Assembly: GCF_025460805.1 (NCBI RefSeq)
Contig: NZ_JAMXFJ010000010.1
Location: 62,001-126,000 of the forward strand
Origin: Microvirga sesbaniae
Lineage (GTDB): Bacteria > Pseudomonadota > Alphaproteobacteria > Rhizobiales > Beijerinckiaceae
Length of the DNA: 64,000 bases
Direction: 5' to 3'
Both the position numbers and the translations under genes were made by a program. The notes below the pieces were generated by a model. That model did no database searches, was not told where the DNA came from, and saw only the letters and a list, made by a program, of their open reading frames with translations. This document shows positions 16,998-25,903 of this stretch, one piece after another (position 1 is the first letter of the stretch; the number at the start of each line of letters is the position of its first letter).

Positions 16998-18110
16998 TTA
17001 ATTAGGGTCCGGAACAATCGTCGGGCTATCGGATGGCGGCAAGTTTTCAACCGGAACATTATACTCTCTGAGAATGAAAATTGCCTGTGTCTCTACGTTG
17101 TTCGAAATGTTGCTTTGAACGCGGATTTCTTCCTTTATGAGATCCGAACTGGACTTTGCGCGTTTGTTGATCGCATCCAGTTCTGCCAGAACACCATCCC
17201 TTGTCGATTGGGACCTTACCGCCGACTGGTCGCTTGCCGACAACCCCTCCGAAGCCCTCTGTACAAAACTCGCAAATGAGGCGCCCTTATAGAGCAGGTC
17301 CAAAACCACCATGCTCTCAGCCGATTGCCTCGCTCGTTCGAGTTCTACTCGCAGTTTTTCATTTAACCGGTTCAACTCCGTCAATGCTGCTGCTCGGCTA
17401 GAGGCCATCTCCTCAAGTTTCGATCTGACTTCAGCCTTGTCTACGGATGCGGAGAGTTCCTTCACGAGCCTCTCCAGCTCACGTCCTCTCGCCGCAGACC
17501 AACTATACTTCGCTAGATTTCGCTCCGCATGGAGACCAAACATCGCTCGGCGAAGCATGCTCAGCGGTTGATGGGTAACAGTAATAGATCCGTCTGGATT
17601 CTTTCGAAACCAATAGGCTAAGCTCGCCTCGGCATCCAATCGTTTCCCCTGGTCCATGACGTAAAACGGGTCTGGGTGCTCAGTATGAGAGAGTTCAGCG
17701 TCCGCCGGTGTCATACCGATTCCAACATAGTCAAGACGGTCGCTAATTAGACTGCGGTAAACTCCGGAGTCAGTTTGTACCGACTGTAATCGAGCAACAA
17801 CCAGAACTCCGCCATTTCCGGCATACTTAAGATCATTGAGTATCTTTGGCTCAAGCTTCGTCATCTGATCGCTGATTTTTAATCCCAAGCCATACTCATT
17901 CAGCATCGGGAGCCCCATTTTCAAGAAATCTGCGACGCCCTTTGCTGTTTGAGGGCCGGATGGAGGTCCGGGAGGCAGGGTTGGAACCTGCTGAAGCGGC
18001 GTAGTCTGCAATCCGTCCTGCGCTTCTGCGACCGGGGGAATTGCAAGTATCCACAACAGCGGCAGAGTTTGATGTATTCTATACAGATTCAATTTGCTTG
18101 AGTTGGTCAT
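16998..18110 (-). CDS. Exported coiled-coil protein, second gene of a coupled pair
   Basis: A 370-residue protein beginning at ATG 18108-18110, which overlaps the stop of the upstream gene in an ATGA, indicating translational coupling. The N-terminus (NLYRIHQTLPLLWILAIPPVAEAQ) is a Sec signal. A Pro-rich linker follows to about residue 55. Residues 195-290 are a long charged coiled coil rich in Glu, Arg, Leu and Ala (ELERLVKELS and LNRLNEKLRVELERA). Codon use is more AT-rich than in dnaE or topB. No family is recognised. Its job is tied to the preceding Tat-exported protein. Confidence 0.68.
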   Translation of the reverse strand: MTNSSKLNLYRIHQTLPLLWILAIPPVAEAQDGLQTTPLQQVPTLPPGPPSGPQTAKGVADFLKMGLPMLNEYGLGLKISDQMTKLEPKILNDLKYAGNGGVLVVARLQSVQTDSGVYRSLISDRLDYVGIGMTPADAELSHTEHPDPFYVMDQGKRLDAEASLAYWFRKNPDGSITVTHQPLSMLRRAMFGLHAERNLAKYSWSAARGRELERLVKELSASVDKAEVRSKLEEMASSRAAALTELNRLNEKLRVELERARQSAESMVVLDLLYKGASFASFVQRASEGLSASDQSAVRSQSTRDGVLAELDAINKRAKSSSDLIKEEIRVQSNISNNVETQAIFILREYNVPVENLPPSDSPTIVPDPN

Positions 18111-19480
18111 TGTCGCACCGCATCGGTAAGATCGACCGCAGGGAGGGTCTGTTTCATTCGTCGAACCTGACTGAGGTGCTCTACGACATGCGAGAGACAT
18201 GCCGTGGCATAGGCGCGCTTCAACCTCTGTAGATTAACTTGATCCAATATAAGCTGAGCATCTTTCCACGCTTTGATTGATGTCACTTCTTTCCAAAGCG
18301 TCCCGGATCCAGTCCTAACGTTCTGAAAGACAACGGGTGCAAGAACTTTCCAGCTCCGAAGGTCGCTCGGATTCGTGGATCGGGCTACTCTGACAAGATG
18401 ATTGTAATCGATTCCGTAGAGAGGGAGATCTTGCCGCACACACTTCGATTGATCTATCTCACCGATTTTCGGATGAGCGAGCCAGGTAGTCCCGTCTGGA
18501 TTCAAGTGATGGTATATATGGTCGACGTCTTTAATGTTCTCCAGGAAAGCTGCGCCACTTTTGTCGACGACGTCCCTTGTGAACCTCGCGGCGAGGATTG
18601 ATTTCGTCACTCCCGTTCTCATCCACCCGCGCCCATCCTGGGCGTAGCTTTCCGCGTCCATGTTGTAAATGACACATACATCAGCGGGAGATCCAGAATA
18701 GACCTTGTATGCTATATAACTCGCGGCATCACCCTCCTTCTCGAACCTCTCTTTTGCGTCTGAGATGATCTTCGCTTCGTTCACCCCGGCAATCCGAATA
18801 GCCTCTGCTACCGAATGTTGCTGCGCAGGATCAGACATTCGATTGAGCCAGTTTACGTGGTGGTTCGCCTCGATAGACAACTGAACGTCTGTGATGATGC
18901 CCCAGCCAAACGCCGCACAATCGATGGCGAAGCAAATAGAGCAAACTGAGGAGGGAAGCGTTGATCGTCCCTCGGGCAGATTGACCAACTTGTCTCTCGC
19001 AATATCGAAGTTTTCGTACCTGGCCTTGAGACGGTCTACAAAATCACCTCTGTTCAGGTTATCTGCGGCAAGAGACACACCCCGGGTCTTCGCCTCAACC
19101 ATCAAGTCTTGGATCCTCTGTATGGCCGTGACCACTTCATTGTGGATTACGTATGCTGCTTGCTCGCCTAGAGCATCAAAGATATCCTTCCGAAGTTTTG
19201 CAATTTCAGTGACGACGTACTCGATGGATTTTTGAATTGCTGCAAGCTGACGGATCGCTACATCAAGCTTGCCGTTCAATGTGGACAAACTGGCGCCAAG
19301 ACCGCCATCGCCACGACTTGCATCTGCGATAGTTTTTATTACGCCGATTGCTGCTACTATCACTTCGACGTACTGAGCCTGAGCCGGTCTGGTTCCTAAA
19401 GCTGGGACAAGAGGCACAGATGCCAGTCCAGAAACGGCTGTAGATGCAATCAAGTTACGTATGAACTCTCGCCTATCCAT
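18107..19480 (-). CDS. Tat-exported protein with helical N-terminal domain
   Basis: A 457-residue protein. I start at ATG 19478-19480 (GGAG about nine bases upstream) because the product then begins MDRREFIRNL, a twin-arginine signal followed by a hydrophobic core and an APAQA-like site at about residue 36-40. After the signal a hydrophobic helix (VEVIVAAIGVIKTIADA) and a run of amphipathic helices follow (about residues 65-130: LNGKLDVAIRQLAAIQKS and VVTEIAKLRKDIF). This arrangement resembles the middle of the exported protein at 1-3272 and, loosely, helical pore-forming proteins. The C-terminal 250 residues are globular with four or five cysteines. Its stop overlaps the next gene (16998-18110). 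Function unknown. Confidence 0.7.
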   Translation of the reverse strand: MDRREFIRNLIASTAVSGLASVPLVPALGTRPAQAQYVEVIVAAIGVIKTIADASRGDGGLGASLSTLNGKLDVAIRQLAAIQKSIEYVVTEIAKLRKDIFDALGEQAAYVIHNEVVTAIQRIQDLMVEAKTRGVSLAADNLNRGDFVDRLKARYENFDIARDKLVNLPEGRSTLPSSVCSICFAIDCAAFGWGIITDVQLSIEANHHVNWLNRMSDPAQQHSVAEAIRIAGVNEAKIISDAKERFEKEGDAASYIAYKVYSGSPADVCVIYNMDAESYAQDGRGWMRTGVTKSILAARFTRDVVDKSGAAFLENIKDVDHIYHHLNPDGTTWLAHPKIGEIDQSKCVRQDLPLYGIDYNHLVRVARSTNPSDLRSWKVLAPVVFQNVRTGSGTLWKEVTSIKAWKDAQLILDQVNLQRLKRAYATACLSHVVEHLSQVRRMKQTLPAVDLTDAVRQ

Positions 19481-19640
19481 AGTTTCGAGCTCCATTTGGC
19501 TCTCATGGATAGTGGGGGACAGCGCCATTTTTCACAATTCTATATCCTTTCAGGGGCATTGCTCAAAAGGATTAGGTCACGACCGCTGTCCAGACTCTCG
19601 GTCAGGCTAGGCACACAATCCGCATCCAGGGCTTTGGGAC

Positions 19641-19907
19641 TCCGAAATAACACGTGCATCGGCAGAAATAGAACGTACTGTGCGACTCCGCTGCTCGCGC
19701 CCTCAAACCCTGAGCGTGGTTAGCCTTTTGATTCCAGAATGATGGCAGAACACGCCATTCATGCCCTCCGTAGTCATTTGCGAAAAACCATCCCAAGCCC
19801 GTGACATCGTCACGGCGGTTGGAAACACCTATGGGCAGGTGCTCGCCGCCTAATGACACCTGCTCCGGCTGCATCTCCCAGGTGAGATCAATCCCGCCTG
19901 GGAGAAT
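19641..19907 (+). pseudogene. topB: Decayed duplicate of the topB 5' region
   Basis: This stretch is a diverged copy of 20888-21128, clearest from about 19676 onward. It includes the upstream region and the first part of topB. The copied frame opens at ATG 19761 (MPSVVICEKPSQ) and stops at TAA 19851-19853, where intact topB has CAA; the next codon is TGA where topB has GGA. Similarity ends near 19907 at GGGAGAA. The copies flank the cargo gene 19985-20725 as direct repeats about 1.2 kb apart. Confidence 0.85.
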
Positions 19908-19984
19908 AGCGCGACACGGGTCATGAAATTCGCGTATTCATAGCAGATCCGTCAAAAGGACAGTTCGAGAGAGGATCTGCTCTC

Positions 19985-20725
19985 TTAGCGATTAGTGAAG
20001 CTAACGGACTTCGAGCACGCCGCCGCTCCCGATTTCCGGCAAGCCGAGCCGTGTAGTTCCAGGGTAAAACTGGCCTTCCCACCGCGATTCACGACCTTAT
20101 ACCCGCGGACGTACTCGTTGAACCTCTCAGTCCATTTGTTTGGACCCGTCGAGATAAGAACCTGGGTGAGGCTTCCGGCACTCCCGCTAAACATCGAGTG
20201 CATGCCGTCACAGACCAAGTCGCCGTAGTCGATGATCCAGTCCTTGAACCCGTCCCCGTTCAGGTCATGCTCATTCGTGGCAAATCCCTTCCGGAGCTTG
20301 AAAACATCACAGGAGTCCAGGTTCCCCTTGAAGGCCTCGACTACGTCCGCCGGGTAGCCGGAAATGTCCGATGATTGCTCACGCGGCGGTGGCGTCGTGC
20401 TCGCCTTGATGAACTGCGTCGGAACCCAGCCGCCGTCATCGTCCCCCTGGCTCACGTAGCAGAAGCGGGGGAGGCCCCGTGATGCCGGGTCCTCATCCAT
20501 GATGACCTTGCCGGCCGCGTTGACGTTATTGCACGCGCTGACCTTGAGCCACTTGGCATCGTGTGAAACCTCGCCGACCTTGTGCGACTTGGGATCCGGC
20601 CAGCGTTTCAGAATGAGCTTTTCCCCCGGTGCAATGCCGGTCACGTCGACGATCTCCGGATCGGCCGCCAAGGCTGCTCCGGTTCCGATGATTAAAGAAA
20701 GTGAGAAGGCGAGTAGGGTACGCAT
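19985..20725 (-). CDS. Exported protein with SH3-like region, between topB repeats
   Basis: A 246-residue protein. ATG 20723-20725 is chosen because it gives a clean Sec signal (MRTLLAFSLSLIIG then AALAAD). Residues 25-110 resemble a bacterial SH3-type module: VDVTGIAPGEKLILKRWPD, then a disulfide-capable pair and GGWVPTQFI, the usual end of such modules. Around residues 150-165 is ATNEHDLNGDGFKDWIIDYGD, a DxNxDGxxD calcium-binding-like loop. Two further cysteine pairs are near the C-terminus. It probably works in the periplasm, perhaps at the cell wall. It lies opposite to topB and between direct repeats of the topB 5' end, which suggests it was inserted there. Confidence 0.75.
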   Translation of the reverse strand: MRTLLAFSLSLIIGTGAALAADPEIVDVTGIAPGEKLILKRWPDPKSHKVGEVSHDAKWLKVSACNNVNAAGKVIMDEDPASRGLPRFCYVSQGDDDGGWVPTQFIKASTTPPPREQSSDISGYPADVVEAFKGNLDSCDVFKLRKGFATNEHDLNGDGFKDWIIDYGDLVCDGMHSMFSGSAGSLTQVLISTGPNKWTERFNEYVRGYKVVNRGGKASFTLELHGSACRKSGAAACSKSVSFTNR

Positions 20726-20982
20726 GGTTGATTGATCTCTGTTGGTGCCGGCCTTGTAACAGTTCCCAAGCGAAGCGGTAGATGTGGCGTCACCAATCCA
20801 CTGCTTCCTTGATAAGGGGGCGTGGGCACGGCGCGCCTTCTTGGTCTGTTCAAACATCATTAGCAGCCGAGTTTAGTAGCGCCAATCCGAAATAAAATGT
20901 AGTCTGCGACGCCCATGCTCTCGTCCCCAAACCCCGAGCATGGTACCGGTTGATTCCAGAACGATAGCAGAACACGCGATTC

Positions 20983-23340
20983 ATGCCCTCCGTAGTCATT
21001 TGCGAAAAACCATCTCAAGCCCGTGACATCGTCACGGCGGTTGGAAACACCTATGGGCAGGTTCTCGCCGCCCAAGGACACCTGCTTCGGCTGCAGCTCC
21101 CAGGTGAGGTCAATCCGGCCTGGGAGAAATGGACTGACGATCTCCTCTACCCGCAGGGAGGCCGCTACGGCTATGTTCCCGGAGAGGGTGGCGGCAAGAA
21201 AGAGGCACTCGACAAGATTAAGCGAGCGCTCTCGTCCGCCGACGAGGTGATCATCGCCACCGACTGCGATCGCGAAGGCCAGGGTATCGGTCAGAGCCTT
21301 CTGGAATTTCTCAAGTTCAAGGGGCGCGTCCGCAGGGCCATGTTCACGGCACAGGACCCGACTACCCTGCAAACGGCCTTCAAGTCGCTCAAACCCAATT
21401 CCGAATATCAGGGCATGTACGATGCCTTCGTCGCCCGTCAGCAGGGCGACCAGATCTACAATCTCTCCCTGACCCGCGTTGCGACCAACAATCTCCGCCC
21501 TGAGGGGAGCAAGAAGCCCGTTGGGATCGGGCGCGTCCGAAGCCCTACCCTCGGGATCCTCTGCCGGCGCGAACTCGAGATTCGGAACTTCCTTCCGAAG
21601 GAGTATTTCGAGGTTCGGCTGAACGTCTTTGGGGCCTCGGGCAGCGCGGACCTTTTCTATCGTCCCTCTGATGAGAACCGCATCTTTATCCGAGGCACTG
21701 CCGACCAGATCGCGGGGGCGGCGAAAGCCTACTCCGGCCCGGTCCACGTGAAGACCGAACGGAAGGAACGGTCGCCAGCCAAGCCGATGGACCTGCCGAC
21801 GCTTCAGAAGCGGGCCTCTCAATGGGGCTGGACGGCAAAAAAGACCCTCGACACCGCTCAGGACCTCTACGAGACCTTCAAGATCATCACGTATCCACGA
21901 TCCGAGTCCCGCTACCTTAATGAGAGCTTGATCCCACAGGCAGCTCCTCTCCTCGCAATGCTCAAGGAGGTTTCCGATTATGCCTCCTACTCGCTGAAGG
22001 CTCCGGTGATCCGGAAAGGCAAGAGTGGGGTGTTCTCGGACAAGCAGCTTGAAGGCATCTCTCACCATGCCATCATTCCGAACATCAACTGCCCGGGCGG
22101 CTTCGCCAAAACGGTCGGCCAGCTCAATCCCGACCAGAAGCGCCTCTTCGACCTGATTGCCCGGACCTTCCTCGCAGCGATCGGCGAGCAGCACATCTAC
22201 GACCAGACCAAGGTTTGGGTCGACGTGCAGACCCCTCTGGTGCCCCCTGGCAAGTTCACCTTCTCGGTGACCGGCTCGGTTCCCGTCTTCGCTGGCTGGA
22301 AGGAGATCTTCGAGGACAAGTCGGACGAGGACGAGGAGGAAACCAAGCTTCCTCCCCTGAAGAATGGCGAGCCTGTGAGGGCGCGTGAGACGGAAGTTCA
22401 GGTCAAGATGACCAAGCCGCCCCCGCGCTACACCGAAGGCAGCCTGATCGAGGCCATGCAGGAAGCGTGGAAATTCGTGGACGACCCCGCCGAGCGGGAG
22501 CGTCTCAAGGAAGCCAAGGGTATTGGAACCCCTGCTACCCGTGACACCATCATCGAGGGCCTTAAGCTTCAGGGACAAATTACGGTTCAGAAAAAGAACC
22601 TCGTCCCGACCGAGCTTGGCATGCAGCTCTACCAGATCCTGGCCTCTGCAGCGCCGGTTATCGTCGATCCCGGCGCAACGGCCCGCATGGAGGCACGCCT
22701 CGACGATATCCTGAGCGGCAAAGCAAGCGCCGACCAGGTCATCAAGGAAATCTCTAAGGTCGCCTATACCCTCATTCCGAGCATCAAACAGAAGAAGGGG
22801 TCAGTCACCGCAGCAGTGGCAACTCCTCCAACCAAAGCAATGGTTCAATTCGCCCAGACCATCGCCGGCCGGAAGAATATCCCTCTCCCCCGCGAGGTCA
22901 CAAAAAACTTCAAAGCCTGTAAAGCCTTCATCGACCAGCACAATGGAACACCCCAAACCGGGGAAGGAAGCGGCGATTGGCTCCTCGACAAAGCCCAGAG
23001 ACTTGCCCAGGCCACGAACACGCCACTGCGCGATTCCATCAAGCAGGATCGCGCCGCCCTCAAAAAGTTCGTCGACGAGGCTGACAAAAAGCGCGGGTCG
23101 GAGCCTGCGAGCGACAGCCAGATGGCCTGGGTCAAGAAACTCGTCGATCAGGGCGCCACTCCGCCAGACGGATACCCGGACGCCGTGTCGAAGACCACAG
23201 CCAGCAAGTTTCTCGACGCTGCGTTTGCCAAGAAAGCCGCCAATGGTGGACCCGGCGCGAGCTCCAGTTCTAACCGGCCAAGCTCGGGGAAAAGACCGGC
23301 AGGGAGTCCGGCTCGACGCTCCACAGGAGCAAAGGCATAA
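20983..23340 (+). CDS. topB: DNA topoisomerase III (type IA)
   Basis: A 785-residue type IA topoisomerase that passes single strands through a transient break and decatenates DNA. The TOPRIM domain has the acidic triad in ATDCDREGQ (about residues 92-100). The catalytic tyrosine is in TYPRSESRY (Y304), matching TopB rather than TopA. The core ends at about 610. The remaining 170 residues are a basic tail with two helical repeats (PTKAMVQFAQTIAG and DSQMAWVKKLVDQG) and a Ser/Gly/Arg-rich end instead of TopA zinc fingers, probably for DNA contact. A decayed copy of its 5' end lies 1.2 kb upstream, so the present promoter region itself was duplicated. It is common on large plasmids. Confidence 0.95.
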   Translation: MPSVVICEKPSQARDIVTAVGNTYGQVLAAQGHLLRLQLPGEVNPAWEKWTDDLLYPQGGRYGYVPGEGGGKKEALDKIKRALSSADEVIIATDCDREGQGIGQSLLEFLKFKGRVRRAMFTAQDPTTLQTAFKSLKPNSEYQGMYDAFVARQQGDQIYNLSLTRVATNNLRPEGSKKPVGIGRVRSPTLGILCRRELEIRNFLPKEYFEVRLNVFGASGSADLFYRPSDENRIFIRGTADQIAGAAKAYSGPVHVKTERKERSPAKPMDLPTLQKRASQWGWTAKKTLDTAQDLYETFKIITYPRSESRYLNESLIPQAAPLLAMLKEVSDYASYSLKAPVIRKGKSGVFSDKQLEGISHHAIIPNINCPGGFAKTVGQLNPDQKRLFDLIARTFLAAIGEQHIYDQTKVWVDVQTPLVPPGKFTFSVTGSVPVFAGWKEIFEDKSDEDEEETKLPPLKNGEPVRARETEVQVKMTKPPPRYTEGSLIEAMQEAWKFVDDPAERERLKEAKGIGTPATRDTIIEGLKLQGQITVQKKNLVPTELGMQLYQILASAAPVIVDPGATARMEARLDDILSGKASADQVIKEISKVAYTLIPSIKQKKGSVTAAVATPPTKAMVQFAQTIAGRKNIPLPREVTKNFKACKAFIDQHNGTPQTGEGSGDWLLDKAQRLAQATNTPLRDSIKQDRAALKKFVDEADKKRGSEPASDSQMAWVKKLVDQGATPPDGYPDAVSKTTASKFLDAAFAKKAANGGPGASSSSNRPSSGKRPAGSPARRSTGAKA

Positions 23341-23381
23341 GAGCCGCTTGTAGCTCACCCGATTCTACCTGGAGTAACGGC

Positions 23382-24287
23382 ATGGCCACTGACCGTGATG
23401 ACTATGATGTCTTCCTTGATACCTGGGAGCCAAGCAAGCGCCTAAAATATGCTACCCTTCCCTCCAACCTATTTGACTCCATCGCCAATCAGCGACTGGT
23501 CGAAGACAGTACGGGGCAGGCTGATGTCGAACGTGAAGCTTGGGCTCCAGGCACAAAGGGAATGACGGACCAGGAAGTCCGCTTGAGAGGCTCCGGGTTC
23601 TTCGAGGCCCATCAGCCAGAGTGGTCTGCCGATTTCCGAGATCGCCTAATCAGCGAAGGCCTCGACCCTACTAAGGTTGATCACTTTTTGAGGTGCTTTG
23701 CCGAAGTGTGGGTCGACGGATTGAAAGATCGACAGAACTCCGACGCAATGATGGCAATCAAAGCATCAATCCGGGACCACGACATACGCTATCATCCCGA
23801 AACAGCTGGCAAATTCGTTATTAACCAAGTTCCATCTGATATTCAGCCTCTCTTCAGGCCAGAGGAGATGAAGGCCATATTTCGGGTGAATTCCAACCTC
23901 CTCGAGGTACACATCGCTCTTTACCACGACCACATTCATGGCGAAGGCGAAGGCTCGATTAACAGAGAGTATGTCCGGCGAGGGGTCTTGATGGGTCATC
24001 CAGGCCAGGTGCGCCGAGAGCTACAGTATCTGAGCTCCTATTCGCTAGCAGTGACGCCGGTTGAGCAATTCTCACAGACCAGAGCCTCCAAAACTGCAGC
24101 CAGCGACGTTCCAACCATATTCTCCGCTCCACTGCCTGCGGTCCAAACACGAGTGGTGGCTTTCGCTCCTCACATTTCGGGGATGTCCCTAGGCCAACTC
24201 GAATTGGTTGTAGCCCCTCCAGTTCAGGCGCAGCCGCTTAAAGATCTAGAGATCCACAGAGGTATCCATGAATTCTGGTTCGAATAA
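23382..24287 (+). CDS. Unknown 301-aa protein downstream of topB
   Basis: ATG 23382 follows GGAG with seven bases of spacing, 41 bp after topB, so it is probably cotranscribed. The protein is soluble and acidic with no signal peptide. The middle contains HIALYHDHIHGEGEGS (about residues 175-190), a His-rich patch that could bind metal, but it matches no family motif I can name. A Val/Pro-rich tail follows. The codon use is a little more AT-rich than topB. A strong bidirectional terminator follows at 24313-24335. Confidence 0.65.
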   Translation: MATDRDDYDVFLDTWEPSKRLKYATLPSNLFDSIANQRLVEDSTGQADVEREAWAPGTKGMTDQEVRLRGSGFFEAHQPEWSADFRDRLISEGLDPTKVDHFLRCFAEVWVDGLKDRQNSDAMMAIKASIRDHDIRYHPETAGKFVINQVPSDIQPLFRPEEMKAIFRVNSNLLEVHIALYHDHIHGEGEGSINREYVRRGVLMGHPGQVRRELQYLSSYSLAVTPVEQFSQTRASKTAASDVPTIFSAPLPAVQTRVVAFAPHISGMSLGQLELVVAPPVQAQPLKDLEIHRGIHEFWFE

Positions 24288-24312
24288 AGAATTGCGGGAG
24301 GCTGATAAAAAG

Positions 24313-24335
24313 AAGGCCGGGGAACCCCCGGCCTT
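24313..24335 (+). terminator. Bidirectional rho-independent terminator
   Basis: Stem AAGGCCGGGG/CCCCGGCCTT with a very short loop. TTTATTCTTT follows on the plus strand, and on the minus strand the tail is TTCTTTTT. It separates the convergent genes ending at 24287 and 24342. Confidence 0.9.
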
Positions 24336-24341
24336 TATTCT

Positions 24342-24740
24342 TTAGCTCTCGCTTGGAAGGGTAAACATGCCCTCTATTTCGCTTTGGGCTCGGGCAAATA
24401 CATCATACGGGTGGGCGTGCTCCGCCGTGATTTCCTCGAACATCGTCGCCATCAATTGCTTGTTGCCGCAGAGTGCAAACAATGTTGCCGCATCGTTGAC
24501 CGCCTGGACTTTGCCCTCGTAATCCTGATGATCCGGGCGGCTATTATAGATCTGGACCGACGCACCGTAGATTGAGGACTGGATTTCCTTAGGTGTGAAG
24601 CCTTCCGGAGGCGGCAAATCACTTTCGGCCGGGGCCAGCCTCTCTGCAACGTCCTCTGGGTACGCTGGAGCCGGTTCCTCGTCCCCTGTGGCGCTTATCG
24701 GAACCAGGTCTTTGACATCGCTGAAGGTCTCGTCAGCCAT
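24342..24740 (-). CDS. Small acidic unknown protein
   Basis: A 132-residue acidic protein with a near-perfect Shine-Dalgarno (AAGGAGGT, five bases before ATG 24738-24740), suggesting high expression. The first 55 residues are Pro/Glu/Asp-rich and probably disordered. Residues 55-125 are helical (VQAVNDAATLFALCGN and LMATMFEEI). There is no signal peptide. It stands alone, with a bidirectional terminator after it and a TTAATTCGG element 28 bp upstream in the opposite orientation. The family is not recognised. Confidence 0.65.
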   Translation of the reverse strand: MADETFSDVKDLVPISATGDEEPAPAYPEDVAERLAPAESDLPPPEGFTPKEIQSSIYGASVQIYNSRPDHQDYEGKVQAVNDAATLFALCGNKQLMATMFEEITAEHAHPYDVFARAQSEIEGMFTLPSES

Positions 24741-24767
24741 TCGCTACCTCCTTTTTGGCTGCTAACT

Positions 24768-24776
24768 TTAATTCGG
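24768..24776 (+). repeat. TTAATTCGG element
   Basis: Exact copy in the divergent region between 24740 and 24862, followed by ATTAAAAGG. A similar TTAATTCGG-N8-TTAAAAG arrangement occurs at the copy upstream of 5422. Confidence 0.5.
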
Positions 24777-24861
24777 AATAGCACATTAAAAGGCATGGCG
24801 CGACACCCGTAATGCGCGATATTGGCGTTCCTCTGAGCCAAAAAAGGGCAGAACAAACGCC

Positions 24862-25791
24862 ATGATTCGAGAGACCTCCCGTACCCCGTTCCTGCGATCC
24901 AGCTTCGAAATCGTCTATGACCGAGGGGTTAGTTCTTCTTCAGATGGCAATTACGAACCAGCGCTCTTGAGCGCCCGTGCCGCTTCAGCTGAGATCCTTG
25001 CGAGGTCCATGAGCCTCCTCGTCAACCGAAGTGCCACTGCCCAGAACGAAAATGACGTTCTCGATATGCGCTATGTATATGCGGGTCTGGCGCTATCCGA
25101 CGAGAGCAAAGTCGCCAACGCTGCCCAAACGCAAATCATGCGCCACGCACGGTCCGCACTGTTGGCCGCCGATAACACAGACGGCGTCCTCGAGCGCACC
25201 CAGTTTGCCCTCTCGTCGCTGTCCCTTCCCGGCAAAAGACCCCTCATGGTTGATCTGCCACCAGCAATGTCCGGCCTGAGGGAACTCGTCTGGGATTCCA
25301 GTGTACGAAAGGCAGCAGCAGGAACGGCCCTTGATCCAAACCTTACCGCAACTGCACAAGCCCTCGCATTCGCTGCAATCTGCAGGCCATGCCAATGGTT
25401 TAGCCCTGATACAGGCATCATCGTACGGGCCGGCTGCTCGATCCGCCCCTCAGGGCGGGGGTTCCGCCTTACCCCTCCTTGGTCCCACTCCCTTCTGCGT
25501 CTGTCTCATGAGGCGAGCACGACCGTCATCAAGGCAGGATTTGAGCGTGGGCTGACCGAAATGGAGCTTCTGGACACCCTCATCACTCTCAAGGATGTGG
25601 CCAGCCAGTCCAATCCCCAGGAAAGCCAAACCGCTGCGACGGAGCGCGGACGTGACTATGTCGTCTACGATTATGCGGTTGAGGCGTACGCCGCCGTCGA
25701 GCAACAGAGCCAGATATTCGCCGACCCAGTCCTGACCCTAGCGGCAGCCACGGCAGCGGCACTCACCGTTAACCATTGGAACGCTGAATAA
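24862..25791 (+). CDS. Unknown 309-aa protein upstream of pilus locus
   Basis: A mostly helical, Ala/Ser-rich soluble protein with no signal peptide or recognised domain. One segment (CRPCQWFSPDTG, about residues 173-184) has a CxxC pair. The ribosome site is weak (AAGGG 13 bases before ATG 24862). It points toward the cpaB operon and ends 112 bp before it, but an intergenic TTAATTCGG element and A-rich leader suggest that cpaB has its own promoter. The last residues (LTLAAATAAALTV) are hydrophobic but short. Confidence 0.6.
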   Translation: MIRETSRTPFLRSSFEIVYDRGVSSSSDGNYEPALLSARAASAEILARSMSLLVNRSATAQNENDVLDMRYVYAGLALSDESKVANAAQTQIMRHARSALLAADNTDGVLERTQFALSSLSLPGKRPLMVDLPPAMSGLRELVWDSSVRKAAAGTALDPNLTATAQALAFAAICRPCQWFSPDTGIIVRAGCSIRPSGRGFRLTPPWSHSLLRLSHEASTTVIKAGFERGLTEMELLDTLITLKDVASQSNPQESQTAATERGRDYVVYDYAVEAYAAVEQQSQIFADPVLTLAAATAAALTVNHWNAE

Positions 25792-25859
25792 AGGCTCCGC
25801 CCCCACAAAAAACCGAGTTGTCGTGCGGTAAAAAGATATAAAAGGAGGGCAACAGCAGT

Positions 25860-25868
25860 TTAATTCGG
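25860..25868 (+). repeat. TTAATTCGG element
   Basis: Exact copy 36 bp upstream of the cpaB start codon, in gene orientation. Eleven bases further is CATAAT, a possible -10-like hexamer, next to a GAATC (GANTC) site. Confidence 0.5.
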
Positions 25869-25903
25869 CGAACACGAATCATAATGGAAATCGGATACGG
25901 CTC

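Noticed and set aside
20860..22578. 572-codon open frame opposite topB
   Set aside because: It lies entirely antisense to topB, whose TOPRIM and catalytic motifs are clear; the antisense product is a typical shadow of GC-rich codons.
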